The notes beneath the pieces are model-generated. The model was not told where the DNA came from and made no database searches. It was given only the letters and a program-made list of their open reading frames with translations. DNA of 64,000 nt, taken from positions 124,001 to 188,000 of the forward strand of contig NZ_OAOD01000002.1 in assembly GCF_900205925.1 (NCBI RefSeq), in the 5' to 3' direction. Source of the DNA: Clostridium peptidivorans. GTDB taxonomy: Bacteria; Bacillota; Clostridia; Clostridiales; Clostridiaceae. Of this stretch, positions 51,438 to 59,268 are shown piece by piece. Position 1 is the stretch's first letter. Each line of letters starts with the position of its first letter. Made by a program: the position numbers and the translations under genes.

Positions 51438-51702
51438 ATATCCTCACTCCATTTTGATTATTATTATAACCGTATCATGTAGTTTTAATAACTACTTATC
51501 ACCATATAAATATATTACCACAAAGTTTAACAAAATATAAGTGTCTTTTGAAAATTTATAACTATATTTTCGAGTATTCCCTAATTTTTATAAATTATTA
51601 ATACGCATACATTATTATATGGTTTTTTATACCTTATGTTGAAATATTAATATACATATGCTAATATCATTTAAATGAATTAAATAATTAGAGGTGCTAT
51701 AA

Positions 51703-52305
51703 ATGGAATTTGATATTAATAAATTAAGTTCATTAATTGAAGAGGTTTCTTCATATGAAGATATAGAGCTTTCAGATATTCCAAACTTAGATTTGTATAT
51801 GGATCAAGTTATTACTTTATTTGATAGCAAGTTGTCTCATTTAAGACGAAATGAAGAAGATAAGATATTAACTAAAACTATGATAAATAACTACACTAAG
51901 GCTAAAATACTTATGCCTTCTACTAAAAAGAAGTACTCAAAAGATCATATTGTTTTACTCATACTTATATATTATTTAAAACAAAGCTTATCCATAGGTG
52001 ATGTAAGTTTATTATTTAAAGACATGATTAAAAATATAGAATCCTCAAGTGATGAGAGCTTAGAAATTGAAAAGATATATGAGTCCTTTTTACATATAAA
52101 AAAAGCTGATGCAGTTAATTTGCAAGAAGACTTAAATAAAAAGATGAACTTAGTGCTCGAAAATACAAAAGATTTATCCCCTAAAAATTTAGAATTTGCA
52201 CAAATGCTAATAACAGTACTTACACTTATAAATGGAGCAAATACTTATAAAAGACTGTCAGAAAAGATTATTGATGATTTCTTTACAAATTATAAATTTA
52301 AATAA
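51703..52305 (+). CDS. DUF1836-family protein
   Basis: A 200-residue soluble helical protein with the DUF1836 core: DIPNLDLYMDQVITLFDSKL, MINNYTKAKILMPSTKKKYS and IVLLILIYYLKQSLSIGDV. The middle looks like a MerR-type winged helix (NYTKAKILMPS... then a DHIVLL helix), so DNA binding is plausible but unproven. GAGGTGC lies about 8 nt before the ATG. The AIM24-like gene follows 107 bp downstream. Confidence 0.82.
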   Translation: MEFDINKLSSLIEEVSSYEDIELSDIPNLDLYMDQVITLFDSKLSHLRRNEEDKILTKTMINNYTKAKILMPSTKKKYSKDHIVLLILIYYLKQSLSIGDVSLLFKDMIKNIESSSDESLEIEKIYESFLHIKKADAVNLQEDLNKKMNLVLENTKDLSPKNLEFAQMLITVLTLINGANTYKRLSEKIIDDFFTNYKFK

Positions 52306-52412
52306 TAAAGCTTACATAGGAAAACTTTCTAAACATAATATTGAATTTAAGGCTAAATTAATATATATTGAAGATAATAATATTAAAAATATGGATGGGG
52401 GAAAATTTGTAT

Positions 52413-53210
52413 ATGAATTCTCATAAAATTGATTATAACATTTATGGAGACGATACCCAATTCGTTGAAATAGAACTTGATCCTAGAGAAACTGTAGTAG
52501 CTGAAGCTGGTAGCATGATGATGATGGATACTAGCATACAAATGGAAACAATATTCGGGGATGGTTCATCGGGGTCTGCTGGCGGCTTTATGGATAAGCT
52601 CTTTGGGGCTGGCAAAAGAGTACTAACAGGCGAAAGCTTATTTATGACATCATATACTAACGTAGGTTATGGGAAACAAAAAGTGAGCTTTGCATCACCA
52701 TACATTGGTAAAATACTTCCTATGGATTTAAGCATGCTTGGCGGAAAACTTATATGCCAAAAGGATTCTTTTTTATGTGCAGCAAAAGGAGTCTCTGTAG
52801 GTATAGATTTTAGAAAAAAATTAAGTGTTGGTTTCTTCGGTGGTGAAGGATTTATACTTCAAAAATTAGAAGGTGATGGCTTAGCATTTATCCACTCTTG
52901 TGGTGCACTAGTAAAAAAAGATTTACTTCCTGGTGAAACTTTAAGAGTAGATACTGGTTGCCTAGTTGCTATGACAAGAGATATACGCTACGACATAGAA
53001 TTTGTAGGTGGAGTTAAAAACACTCTTTTTGGTGGCGAAGGTGTATTTTTTGCTACTGTATCAGGACCTGGAAGTGTGTGGATTCAATCCCTTCCATTCA
53101 ATAGACTTGCAGAGCGTGTGTTTGCAGCTGCCCATCATGCTGGTGGAAGAAAAGAAGAAGGAAGTATTTTGGGTGGTATTGGCAACTTATTTGATGGTGA
53201 CGGCTTCTAG
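52413..53210 (+). CDS. AIM24/TIGR00266-family protein
   Basis: The start is placed at the ATG at 52413 (MNSHKIDYNIYG), where GGGGGA lies upstream. The frame is open 15 codons further. This gives 265 residues of repeated beta strands: VEIELDPRETVVAEAGSMMM, KRVLTGESLFMTSYTN, VDTGCLVAMTRDI, LFGGEGVFFATVSGPGSVW, then a Gly-rich tail GGRKEEGSILGGIG. This TRAP-like beta fold family is widespread and lacks an assigned biochemical role. A terminator follows. Confidence 0.88.
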   Translation: MNSHKIDYNIYGDDTQFVEIELDPRETVVAEAGSMMMMDTSIQMETIFGDGSSGSAGGFMDKLFGAGKRVLTGESLFMTSYTNVGYGKQKVSFASPYIGKILPMDLSMLGGKLICQKDSFLCAAKGVSVGIDFRKKLSVGFFGGEGFILQKLEGDGLAFIHSCGALVKKDLLPGETLRVDTGCLVAMTRDIRYDIEFVGGVKNTLFGGEGVFFATVSGPGSVWIQSLPFNRLAERVFAAAHHAGGRKEEGSILGGIGNLFDGDGF

Positions 53211-53242
53211 ATTACCCTTTAACTTATAATATTTTAATCATA

Positions 53243-53278
53243 AAAAAATTCCTGCTAATGATTTAGTGGGAATTTTTT
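53243..53278 (+). terminator. Terminator of the AIM24-like gene
   Basis: AAAAAATTCCTGCTAA pairs with TTAGTGGGAATTTTTT (two G-T pairs), loop of 4. Confidence 0.85.
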
Positions 53279-53389
53279 ACTATATATAAGTTCCTACTAT
53301 TTCATATCTCACGTTGTTGGAAAAACTTACATCAATGAAATACTAATAATAAAAGTAAAATAAGGAAAAATAATTTTGAGGTGATAAAA

Positions 53390-53893
53390 TTGAAGATAAA
53401 ATTCAAATTCTCTACAGCTTTAATTAGCTTTATTATGCTATTTTCATTAACTTCATATGGTTGTGGTGGTGCTACAACTAAAAATCAGAAGATTGCTAAA
53501 ACAGAAGAAAGTCAAAATCAAACACCAGGAAATAAAGCAGTACAAAACCAAGGAACATCAAACGACCTATATCAGAGGTCACAAAAAATTGCCAATGCTG
53601 TTAAAACTGTAGATGGAGTAAAAGATGCAGCAGTAGTAATAACTGAAAAGAAAGCCTTAGTAGGAGTTAACATAGGTGGAAATGTAGAAGGAAATTTAAC
53701 TAATAAAATTAAGAGCAATGTCGAAGCTAAGGTTAAAGCAACTGATAAAGAAATTGAAACAGTGGCAGTATCTGCCGATGCAGATATCTTTACTAGAATA
53801 TCTAAGGTTGGTCAAGGCATACAAGCTGGAAAACCTTTATCTGAATTTGGCAGTGAAATTGAAGAAATTTTCAACAGAATAATTCCAAAGTAA
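53390..53893 (+). CDS. YhcN/YlaJ-type sporulation lipoprotein
   Basis: The start is a TTG at 53390, chosen because GAGGTGA lies 6 nt upstream. A GTG three codons earlier is part of that SD. This gives 167 residues with a signal (KFSTALISFIMLFSLTSYGC, lipidated Cys about 25) and a Gln/Asn-rich linker. The YhcN domain reads SQKIANAVKTVDGVKDAAVV...VGVNIGGNVEG. Bacillus relatives sit in the spore inner membrane or forespore envelope. The lipobox (TSYGC) is slightly atypical. Role inferred from family. Confidence 0.88.
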   Translation: MKIKFKFSTALISFIMLFSLTSYGCGGATTKNQKIAKTEESQNQTPGNKAVQNQGTSNDLYQRSQKIANAVKTVDGVKDAAVVITEKKALVGVNIGGNVEGNLTNKIKSNVEAKVKATDKEIETVAVSADADIFTRISKVGQGIQAGKPLSEFGSEIEEIFNRIIPK

Positions 53894-53925
53894 AATTTGT
53901 TTAATATTTCTTCTTACTACAAAAC

Positions 53926-53966
53926 ATAAGCACCAGTAGCTAGTATAATCAGCCGCTGGTGCTTAT
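53926..53966. terminator. Bidirectional terminator between YhcN-like and YjfB-like genes
   Basis: ATAAGCACCAG pairs exactly with CTGGTGCTTAT across a 19-nt loop that can extend through TAGC/GCCG-like bases. Confidence 0.75.
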
Positions 53967-54001
53967 TAATTAGTATTCAAACTTATAAGTTAAAACATAA
54001 T

Positions 54002-54181
54002 TTATGCTCTTGTATCTAGGTTCTGTCCCCTATTTGGGTCTACCGCTGCACTTTTTAACATTTCAGTCATTTGAGCTGCATTTTCTTTTCCTGTATTCAT
54101 GGCAAGTTTCATTACTGCTAAACTTGCTGCATCTTTAACTTTTGACTGGCTCATTGCCATAGATAATCCTGCTATGTCCAC
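54002..54181 (-). CDS. YjfB-family putative motility protein, 59 residues, GTG start
   Basis: Just below a 60-codon cut-off. The GTG start at 54181 is preceded by GAGGTGA. The sequence begins MDIAGLSMAMSQSKVKDAAS and continues LAVMKLAMNTGKENAAQMTE, then ends NRGQNLDTRA. This matches the YjfB motility family layout (amphipathic helices, MxxSQ... and a polar tail). It follows the flagellin stop by 20 bp and so is read from the same sigma-28 promoter. The function of the family is not established. Confidence 0.85.
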   Translation of the reverse strand: MDIAGLSMAMSQSKVKDAASLAVMKLAMNTGKENAAQMTEMLKSAAVDPNRGQNLDTRA

Positions 54182-54201
54182 TTAATCACCTCGCTCCTCA
54201 A

Positions 54202-55023
54202 TTAACTAATCCATTTATTGAGCACTACATTTATATTTTCATTACTTTGGCGTGCTGATATTAGCATAGATTGATTACTATTTATAAGTATAGTATCCTT
54301 AACTGACTTCATAATAGCAGTTGCCATTTTTACATCTTCAATTTGAGAAACAGCTGAAGTTAAGTTTAATTTTGAATTACTTGTATCATTGAAGGCAGAT
54401 TGAAGATTATTGGAGTGTATCCCTAAAGCTGTCCTATTTACTATAACTTTATTTAACGCTTCATCCACTTTTGAAATAGTATTACTAGAACTTGATATAC
54501 TGCTTAGTGAAGCATTATCTAAGTCCAAAGCATTTGTAGAACTGTCAAATAAAGTTAAATCATAAAAAATACCTGGATTATCTTTTATTTTAATAGTTAA
54601 ACTTTTATCCTCATTTAAAAGTTTTATCCCATTAAATTCAGTTTCATTAGCTATGGAGTCTATACTTTGATTAAGTTGATTAAATTCTTCTTCTAATGCA
54701 CTTCTATCTTCATTTGTTAAAGTTCCATTGGAAGCTTCAACAGCAACTTCTTTCATTCTATGAAGTGTCTTTGTTATTTCATCCATAGCTCCATCGGCTA
54801 CTTGAAGTAAAGATATCCCATCTTGTATATTTCTTTCAGCTGCATTTAATCCTCTTACTTGAGCCTTAAGACTTTCTGTTATAGAAAGCCCAGCTGCATC
54901 ATCTGCTGCTTTATTTATTCTTTTTCCTGAAGCTATTTTTTCGGTAGTATCATTTTTAGCTGTTTTATTACTAGTAAACTTAGCATAGGAATTTAAAAGT
55001 AATCGATTATTTTGAATAAACAC
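54202..55023 (-). CDS. Divergent flagellin-family protein, 273 residues
   Basis: The D0/D1 signature is strong at the N-terminus: EKIASGKRINKAADDAAGLS and LNAAERNIQDGISLLQVADGAMDEI (about 74-98). The C-terminal coiled coil is present (SAVSQIEDVKMATAIMKSVKD). The last residues LISARQSNENINVVLNKWIS differ from the canonical QANQxPQGVLxLL ending. The first residues (MFIQNNRLLLNSYAKF) are also unusual. It may be a minor or specialised filament subunit. Sigma-28 promoter at 55077-55103; GAGGAGG precedes the start. Confidence 0.88.
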   Translation of the reverse strand: MFIQNNRLLLNSYAKFTSNKTAKNDTTEKIASGKRINKAADDAAGLSITESLKAQVRGLNAAERNIQDGISLLQVADGAMDEITKTLHRMKEVAVEASNGTLTNEDRSALEEEFNQLNQSIDSIANETEFNGIKLLNEDKSLTIKIKDNPGIFYDLTLFDSSTNALDLDNASLSSISSSSNTISKVDEALNKVIVNRTALGIHSNNLQSAFNDTSNSKLNLTSAVSQIEDVKMATAIMKSVKDTILINSNQSMLISARQSNENINVVLNKWIS

Positions 55024-55076
55024 AATTTCACCTCCTCACCATAATGTAATTCCTATTTATCTAACTATATCTTTAA

Positions 55077-55103
55077 TTATCGTGATTTTCAGAAAAAACT
55101 TTA
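55077..55103 (-). promoter_or_regulatory. Sigma-28 promoter of the flagellin at 54202
   Basis: TAAA, 15 nt, CACGATAA on the minus strand, about 54 nt upstream of the start codon. Confidence 0.85.
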
Positions 55104-55133
55104 AATTAAATGCTAAATAAAGGGATTTCATAA

Positions 55134-55232
55134 CTATTCTTTTCGCAAAAGCTCAAGCACTCCATTAGGTAAGTTATTTGCTTGTTTTAGTATTGACGAT
55201 GATATCTTATGATAATTATCACGCTTAATATT
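55134..55232 (-). pseudogene. Decayed flagellin C-terminal remnant
   Basis: A 32-codon open stretch on the minus strand encodes KISSSILKQANNLPNGVLEL followed by LRKE and a stop. This is the canonical flagellin C-terminal D0 ending (SILxQANxxPxGVLxLLR). Nothing upstream in any frame continues the protein, and a stop precedes it. It lies just upstream of the promoter of the intact flagellin at 54202. It records deletion or recombination between tandem flagellin genes. Confidence 0.8.
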
Positions 55233-55255
55233 CTAACTTACTTAGGCATATAAAA

Positions 55256-55753
55256 TTAAAAATCTTTTTCTTCTTTACCTTTTATATAGTTTTGTTCTAT
55301 AATTTTTAAAAGTTCATCTTTAGAACCATTATCCTCTTTTAGCGCTTCTTTTAAGTTAATAAAACAAGTTCTTATATTTCTAGTATATGATACCAAATTA
55401 CTAGATGTATTTCTGTAATTTTTATTTAATACATCTTCTATAGAATTTAAAGCCTTAATAGAATCATCTATTAACATTTCTATTTCCATTGTCTTTTGTT
55501 TGTTATTTATATTTATTTTTAAATAATCTATAGCTTCACCTAAAGTATCCCAAAGACCTAAAATGCGGTATTTTAAATCATAGCTTTTTTCTTTATCATT
55601 ATTTTGTTTAACATTGTATCTATCATTTTCTCTAATGGATATTACATACTTTATATCTTTTTTGAAGTTTTTAATATTAACAATAAGCGTAGTACAACTA
55701 AATATTAAAGTTACTATTAAAATTATTTTTTCTTTTATAGAAAGTTTTTTCAT
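55256..55753 (-). CDS. Hypothetical membrane-anchored protein in the motility island
   Basis: The start is placed at the ATG at 55753 (MKKLSIKEKIIL), preceded by GATGGAG at 6 nt. The frame is open five codons more. This gives 165 residues with one N-terminal membrane segment (about 9-26, IILIVTLIFSCTTLIVNI) and a helical, charged outer domain (IDDSIKALNSIEDVLNKNYR). I recognise no family. It follows the Maf gene after a 24-bp gap and is probably co-transcribed, which suggests a role in flagellar surface or modification. Confidence 0.65.
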   Translation of the reverse strand: MKKLSIKEKIILIVTLIFSCTTLIVNIKNFKKDIKYVISIRENDRYNVKQNNDKEKSYDLKYRILGLWDTLGEAIDYLKININNKQKTMEIEMLIDDSIKALNSIEDVLNKNYRNTSSNLVSYTRNIRTCFINLKEALKEDNGSKDELLKIIEQNYIKGKEEKDF

Positions 55754-55777
55754 AGTTGACTCCATCACAAACTAATC

Positions 55778-57001
55778 TTATAATAAATTTTCTAAATCTA
55801 TTTCTATAGTTCCTCTTATTTTAGCTCCTTTACTTGAGTTAATAAATTTTACATTCTTATTTTTTTCTATAAGTCTTTCTATGCCTTTTTTGAATTCTAA
55901 CATACCAGATGTAGTACTTAAATAAGTTCCATCTACTCCTAATACTTTTTGATAAAAATTATTTTTTTTGATGTTTTCATTATCTCCAGCATGAAATTTA
56001 TTATCAACAAAAGCCATGTCTTGTCCACATAGAATTATTTTATCTGCTCTAGCCTTTATAGCTAAATCTATAGTCGGGATAGCTACGGTTTTACCAGTTT
56101 CTACCACAATATTTTCCTTGTTGTAATTACATTCTTTATTAAAAAACATATATTTAGGACCCTTATAAGCTTCCACTGCCCATCTAGAACCTGTAGATAA
56201 GAAACAAAGGGGTATATCTAAATTTTCATAACCCTTTACCTGCTCACAAACTGCCTCTCCTGCATCTAATATAGTAATTGCATCTGGCTTTATTCCATTT
56301 TTCATTAAAATACTTAATGCTCTTCCTACTGCAAATAATTTAATATATTCTCTTTTTTCTTTAATTATATTTAAATCCTTTTCCAATGAAGGTCCCGCTG
56401 ATGCAATTACTACAGGCTTATTTTCTAATTTGAAATCTTTAAAGAATTCCCCTATAGTTTTATAATTATTTCTTATATTTGCTTCTTCATTTTCCTTCAT
56501 AATGGGTTCAAATCTTTTCAAGCTAATTTTAGCTATCTTATAGCTTTTTATAGCTTCTTTAAAATCACTACATTTACCTTCCAAAGCATCTAACAGTGGT
56601 TCATAAACTATGATATCCTCTACTAAAGAAAGCTTGCTTTTAAATTCTTTGTAAAAGTTTTCATTATTGCCTAATATAATTTTTGCTCTATCATCTGCTT
56701 CTATTTTCTCTAATAGATTATATTTATTTGCTATATTATGTATTTGCATATCTAAATCAAATAAGAACACTTGTGAATCTAACGGTATTCTTTTTAGTAT
56801 CTCTTTTGCATGATATCCAAGTCCTAATCCATACATAACTATATATTTCTTATTTAAAATTAACTGTTTATTGTTTTCTATAAACTTTTCTGCATCTTTT
56901 AGGGGAAAAAACTTACTATATACAAATTTATTGTTTACTTTTAAAGCATAACTATTATCTTTAGCTTTAATAACTTCTATTTTCTTTTTATTATTATCCA
57001 T
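55778..57001 (-). CDS. Motility accessory factor (Maf, DUF115/MptE-like)
   Basis: A 407-residue protein. The N-terminal Maf region (about 45-145) contains VMYGLGLGYHAKEILKRI. The central DUF115 domain contains KPVVIASAGPSLEKDL (about 195-210), VGRALSILMKNGIKPD and DAGEAVCEQV. Maf proteins attach nonulosonic acids (pseudaminic or legionaminic) to flagellin. Context fits: flagellin, sigma-28 and NeuA-like genes are nearby. It could be the glycosyltransferase for the sugar made by genes at 61.7-64 kb. Confidence 0.9.
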   Translation of the reverse strand: MDNNKKKIEVIKAKDNSYALKVNNKFVYSKFFPLKDAEKFIENNKQLILNKKYIVMYGLGLGYHAKEILKRIPLDSQVFLFDLDMQIHNIANKYNLLEKIEADDRAKIILGNNENFYKEFKSKLSLVEDIIVYEPLLDALEGKCSDFKEAIKSYKIAKISLKRFEPIMKENEEANIRNNYKTIGEFFKDFKLENKPVVIASAGPSLEKDLNIIKEKREYIKLFAVGRALSILMKNGIKPDAITILDAGEAVCEQVKGYENLDIPLCFLSTGSRWAVEAYKGPKYMFFNKECNYNKENIVVETGKTVAIPTIDLAIKARADKIILCGQDMAFVDNKFHAGDNENIKKNNFYQKVLGVDGTYLSTTSGMLEFKKGIERLIEKNKNVKFINSSKGAKIRGTIEIDLENLL

Positions 57002-57076
57002 TTTTTAATTCAATCCTCTATTTTTTATTTCTTTTTTAAAGGGTACCTTAACTTGTTTTCTTCCTTTTATAATTAT

Positions 57077-57103
57077 TCATCGTAACTTTATATAATAACT
57101 TAA
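57077..57103 (-). promoter_or_regulatory. Weak candidate sigma-28 promoter of the Maf gene
   Basis: TTAA, 15 nt, TACGATGA on the minus strand: correct spacing but one mismatch in each box. Confidence 0.35.
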
Positions 57104-57120
57104 ATTTTAACCATTAACAG

Positions 57121-57162
57121 AAAAATCCTAAGCTAGTGTAGTTATACTAACTTAAGATTTTT
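57121..57162 (-). terminator. Terminator after the nucleotidyltransferase-methyltransferase gene
   Basis: AAAAATCCTAAGCTAGT pairs imperfectly with ACTAACTTAAGATTTTT across an 8-nt loop. Confidence 0.75.
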
Positions 57163-57184
57163 AATTCTACTTTCACAAAAATAC

Positions 57185-58684
57185 CTACTTACTTCCACAT
57201 ATTACTGCAAACTTCCAATTCATTATAATATCATCTTCTGTTACTTCCATTCTGTAAGCTTCTTTTACAAGTCTATCTGCTTCATAATGCATCTTTCTTA
57301 TTATATCTACATTTCTATAGGGAACTCCTGCATTTTTTAACCAGTTATTTAAACTCATATCACTTAAAACTATTGTTCTTGATGTTATATTTTCAAACCC
57401 TGTATTAATATATAAATTAGTCAAATCATCTAAAAGAAATGTGTGCCTATCTTCCTTATATTTAAACATTTCTTCATAAAATTTTATGCTCCATCTATTA
57501 GGTGGTGTGCCTTCACATATTATAAATTTCCCACCTGGTTTTAATACTCTTTTAACCTCACTAAATGCTTTTTCTAAATTTTCCGAATGATGAATAACCA
57601 TTCTTGCAGTTACAATATCAAAAGAATCGTTCTCAAATTTATCAAGATTTTCTATTTTGCTTTCTAATAATTTGAAATTTAAGTTTCTATCTATATGCTC
57701 CATCATTTCTTTGCTTATATCCACACCATAATAGTTGCCCTGTGGTGATTTTTCTTTTAATGCTTTCAAAACTTTTCCTGTACCTGTTCCTATATCTAAA
57801 ACATTTTTATCATTTACATCACCTGCAAATTCTATCATACAATCTAAAGTTTCATTTCTATTTACCCATTTAATTTTATCATAGGTATTGGATCTTTCGG
57901 CCCAATCTGTTTTTACTTTTACAAGTCTTCTTACAAATTTATTATCTTCAATAGCTCTATAATAATCTTTTTCTGTATCAATTTCCATCCACCCTCTTTC
58001 TATTATCACACAATGTAGTGGAACTCCAAATTGACATATTTCATTTAATAATTCAGTTATCCATGCACCTTTTAGTTTAGTGCAATCTAGATAATTGTTG
58101 GATTCTTTTGTTTCTTTTATTCTTTCATAGTTATTTTTTATTACATTTATACCTTTTTTATTACATTTTATAATACCTGTGAATATGCCAGTATTTTTAT
58201 TTTCTACATTTAATCCTTTTCCTATTAATTCAACATTATTTTGTGCATCAAATACAAGCATTTCTTTCTCTAAATAATCTATCTCTCCTACATGATTAAA
58301 ACACTCATCTTTATTTATCATTACTCCTATAGATATATTTTCTTTAGAATCCAACATTCTTTTTATAGTATCTTCTTCAAATAAAATATCTCCATATAAT
58401 ATAATTACGTCATCATTTAATTCCTCTTTTGCACAAAACAGAGAATATAAAACATTAGTATTTTCATATTCATCATTATCATAGTATTTTATACCTGGAA
58501 TATTAATCTCTTTTTTATTATATCCTCTAACTACAGATATATTATCTATACCACAATTGTATAAAGTATTTATTTGTATTTCCAACAAGGAATTACCTTC
58601 TATTTCTAATAGGCATTTAGGTTTATCTTTTAAAATATTTTCCATTTTACTGCTTTTGCCTGCATTTAAAATTATCGCTTTCAT
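57185..58684 (-). CDS. Nucleotidyltransferase fused to SAM-dependent methyltransferase
   Basis: A 499-residue two-domain protein. Residues 1-250 form a sugar-nucleotidyltransferase fold: MKAIILNAGKSSKM (loop), KPKCLLEIEGNSLLEIQI, YENTNVLYSLFCAKEEL and the metal Asp in ILYGDILFEED. The layout resembles LicC-type CTP:phosphocholine and phosphoglutamine cytidylyltransferases. Residues about 255-499 form a class I methyltransferase with VLDIGTGTGKV (295-305), GVDISKEM and VKRVLKPGGKFIICEG. The fusion implies that activation and methylation act on one pathway. It lies 21 bp after the APS-kinase-like gene. The substrate is unknown. Confidence 0.85.
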   Translation of the reverse strand: MKAIILNAGKSSKMENILKDKPKCLLEIEGNSLLEIQINTLYNCGIDNISVVRGYNKKEINIPGIKYYDNDEYENTNVLYSLFCAKEELNDDVIILYGDILFEEDTIKRMLDSKENISIGVMINKDECFNHVGEIDYLEKEMLVFDAQNNVELIGKGLNVENKNTGIFTGIIKCNKKGINVIKNNYERIKETKESNNYLDCTKLKGAWITELLNEICQFGVPLHCVIIERGWMEIDTEKDYYRAIEDNKFVRRLVKVKTDWAERSNTYDKIKWVNRNETLDCMIEFAGDVNDKNVLDIGTGTGKVLKALKEKSPQGNYYGVDISKEMMEHIDRNLNFKLLESKIENLDKFENDSFDIVTARMVIHHSENLEKAFSEVKRVLKPGGKFIICEGTPPNRWSIKFYEEMFKYKEDRHTFLLDDLTNLYINTGFENITSRTIVLSDMSLNNWLKNAGVPYRNVDIIRKMHYEADRLVKEAYRMEVTEDDIIMNWKFAVICGSK

Positions 58685-58705
58685 ATTTTCTCTCCCTTAA
58701 CCATA

Positions 58706-59230
58706 TTAATTTTCAAGATAATCATGTATATAATTTTTAATTTTATTAAAACTTTCTTCTACTAAATCTGTATCAGTATTAACTACTATTTCAGCATTTT
58801 TAGGTTGCTCAAACTTTTCATCTATACCTATTACATTTTTTTCTTGCCCTAAAATAGCCTTTTTATAAATTCCTTTTAAATCTCTTTCTATACATTTTTC
58901 TATAGAACAATTTACATAAATTTCTATATATTTTCCCAATTTTTTTCTGTTATCCTCTCTAATTTCTTCGAATGGCGCTATGGCTGCTGTAATTACTATA
59001 ATTCCATTATCATTTAAAAGCTTACACATTAATCTATATATATTAGCAACTTTTATTCTATCTTCTCTTTTATATCCAAACATTCTACCTAAACTTTCCC
59101 GCATGATATCCCCATCTAAAAGTTGAACTTTATAATTTTTTTCTTTAATATATATATATAATAAATTTGCTAATGTACTTTTTCCTGCACTACTTAATCC
59201 TGTAAACCAAACAGTGAATCCTTTTTCCAA
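58706..59230 (-). CDS. CysC/APS-kinase-like nucleotide 3'-kinase
   Basis: A 174-residue P-loop kinase: WFTGLSSAGKSTLANLLY (Walker A, 11-19), LLDGDIMRESLGRMFGYKRE and DNGIIVITAAIAPFEEIRE, all APS-kinase hallmarks. No ATP sulfurylase, PAPS reductase or other sulfate gene is nearby. In Campylobacter the CysC-like Cj1415 phosphorylates a CDP-linked intermediate instead, and the neighbours here (a cytidylyltransferase-methyltransferase and a transferase) favour that kind of role. Sulfation of a glycan remains an alternative. Confidence 0.85.
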   Translation of the reverse strand: MEKGFTVWFTGLSSAGKSTLANLLYIYIKEKNYKVQLLDGDIMRESLGRMFGYKREDRIKVANIYRLMCKLLNDNGIIVITAAIAPFEEIREDNRKKLGKYIEIYVNCSIEKCIERDLKGIYKKAILGQEKNVIGIDEKFEQPKNAEIVVNTDTDLVEESFNKIKNYIHDYLEN

Positions 59231-59268
59231 TTAATAAATCCTCCTCTTATAGTTAGAGATAACATTAA

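Noticed and set aside
58706..59230. Assimilatory sulfate reduction gene (true APS kinase)
   Set aside because: No sulfate adenylyltransferase or PAPS reductase is nearby. The neighbours are surface-modification genes, so a plain cysC role is unlikely, though the fold is the same.
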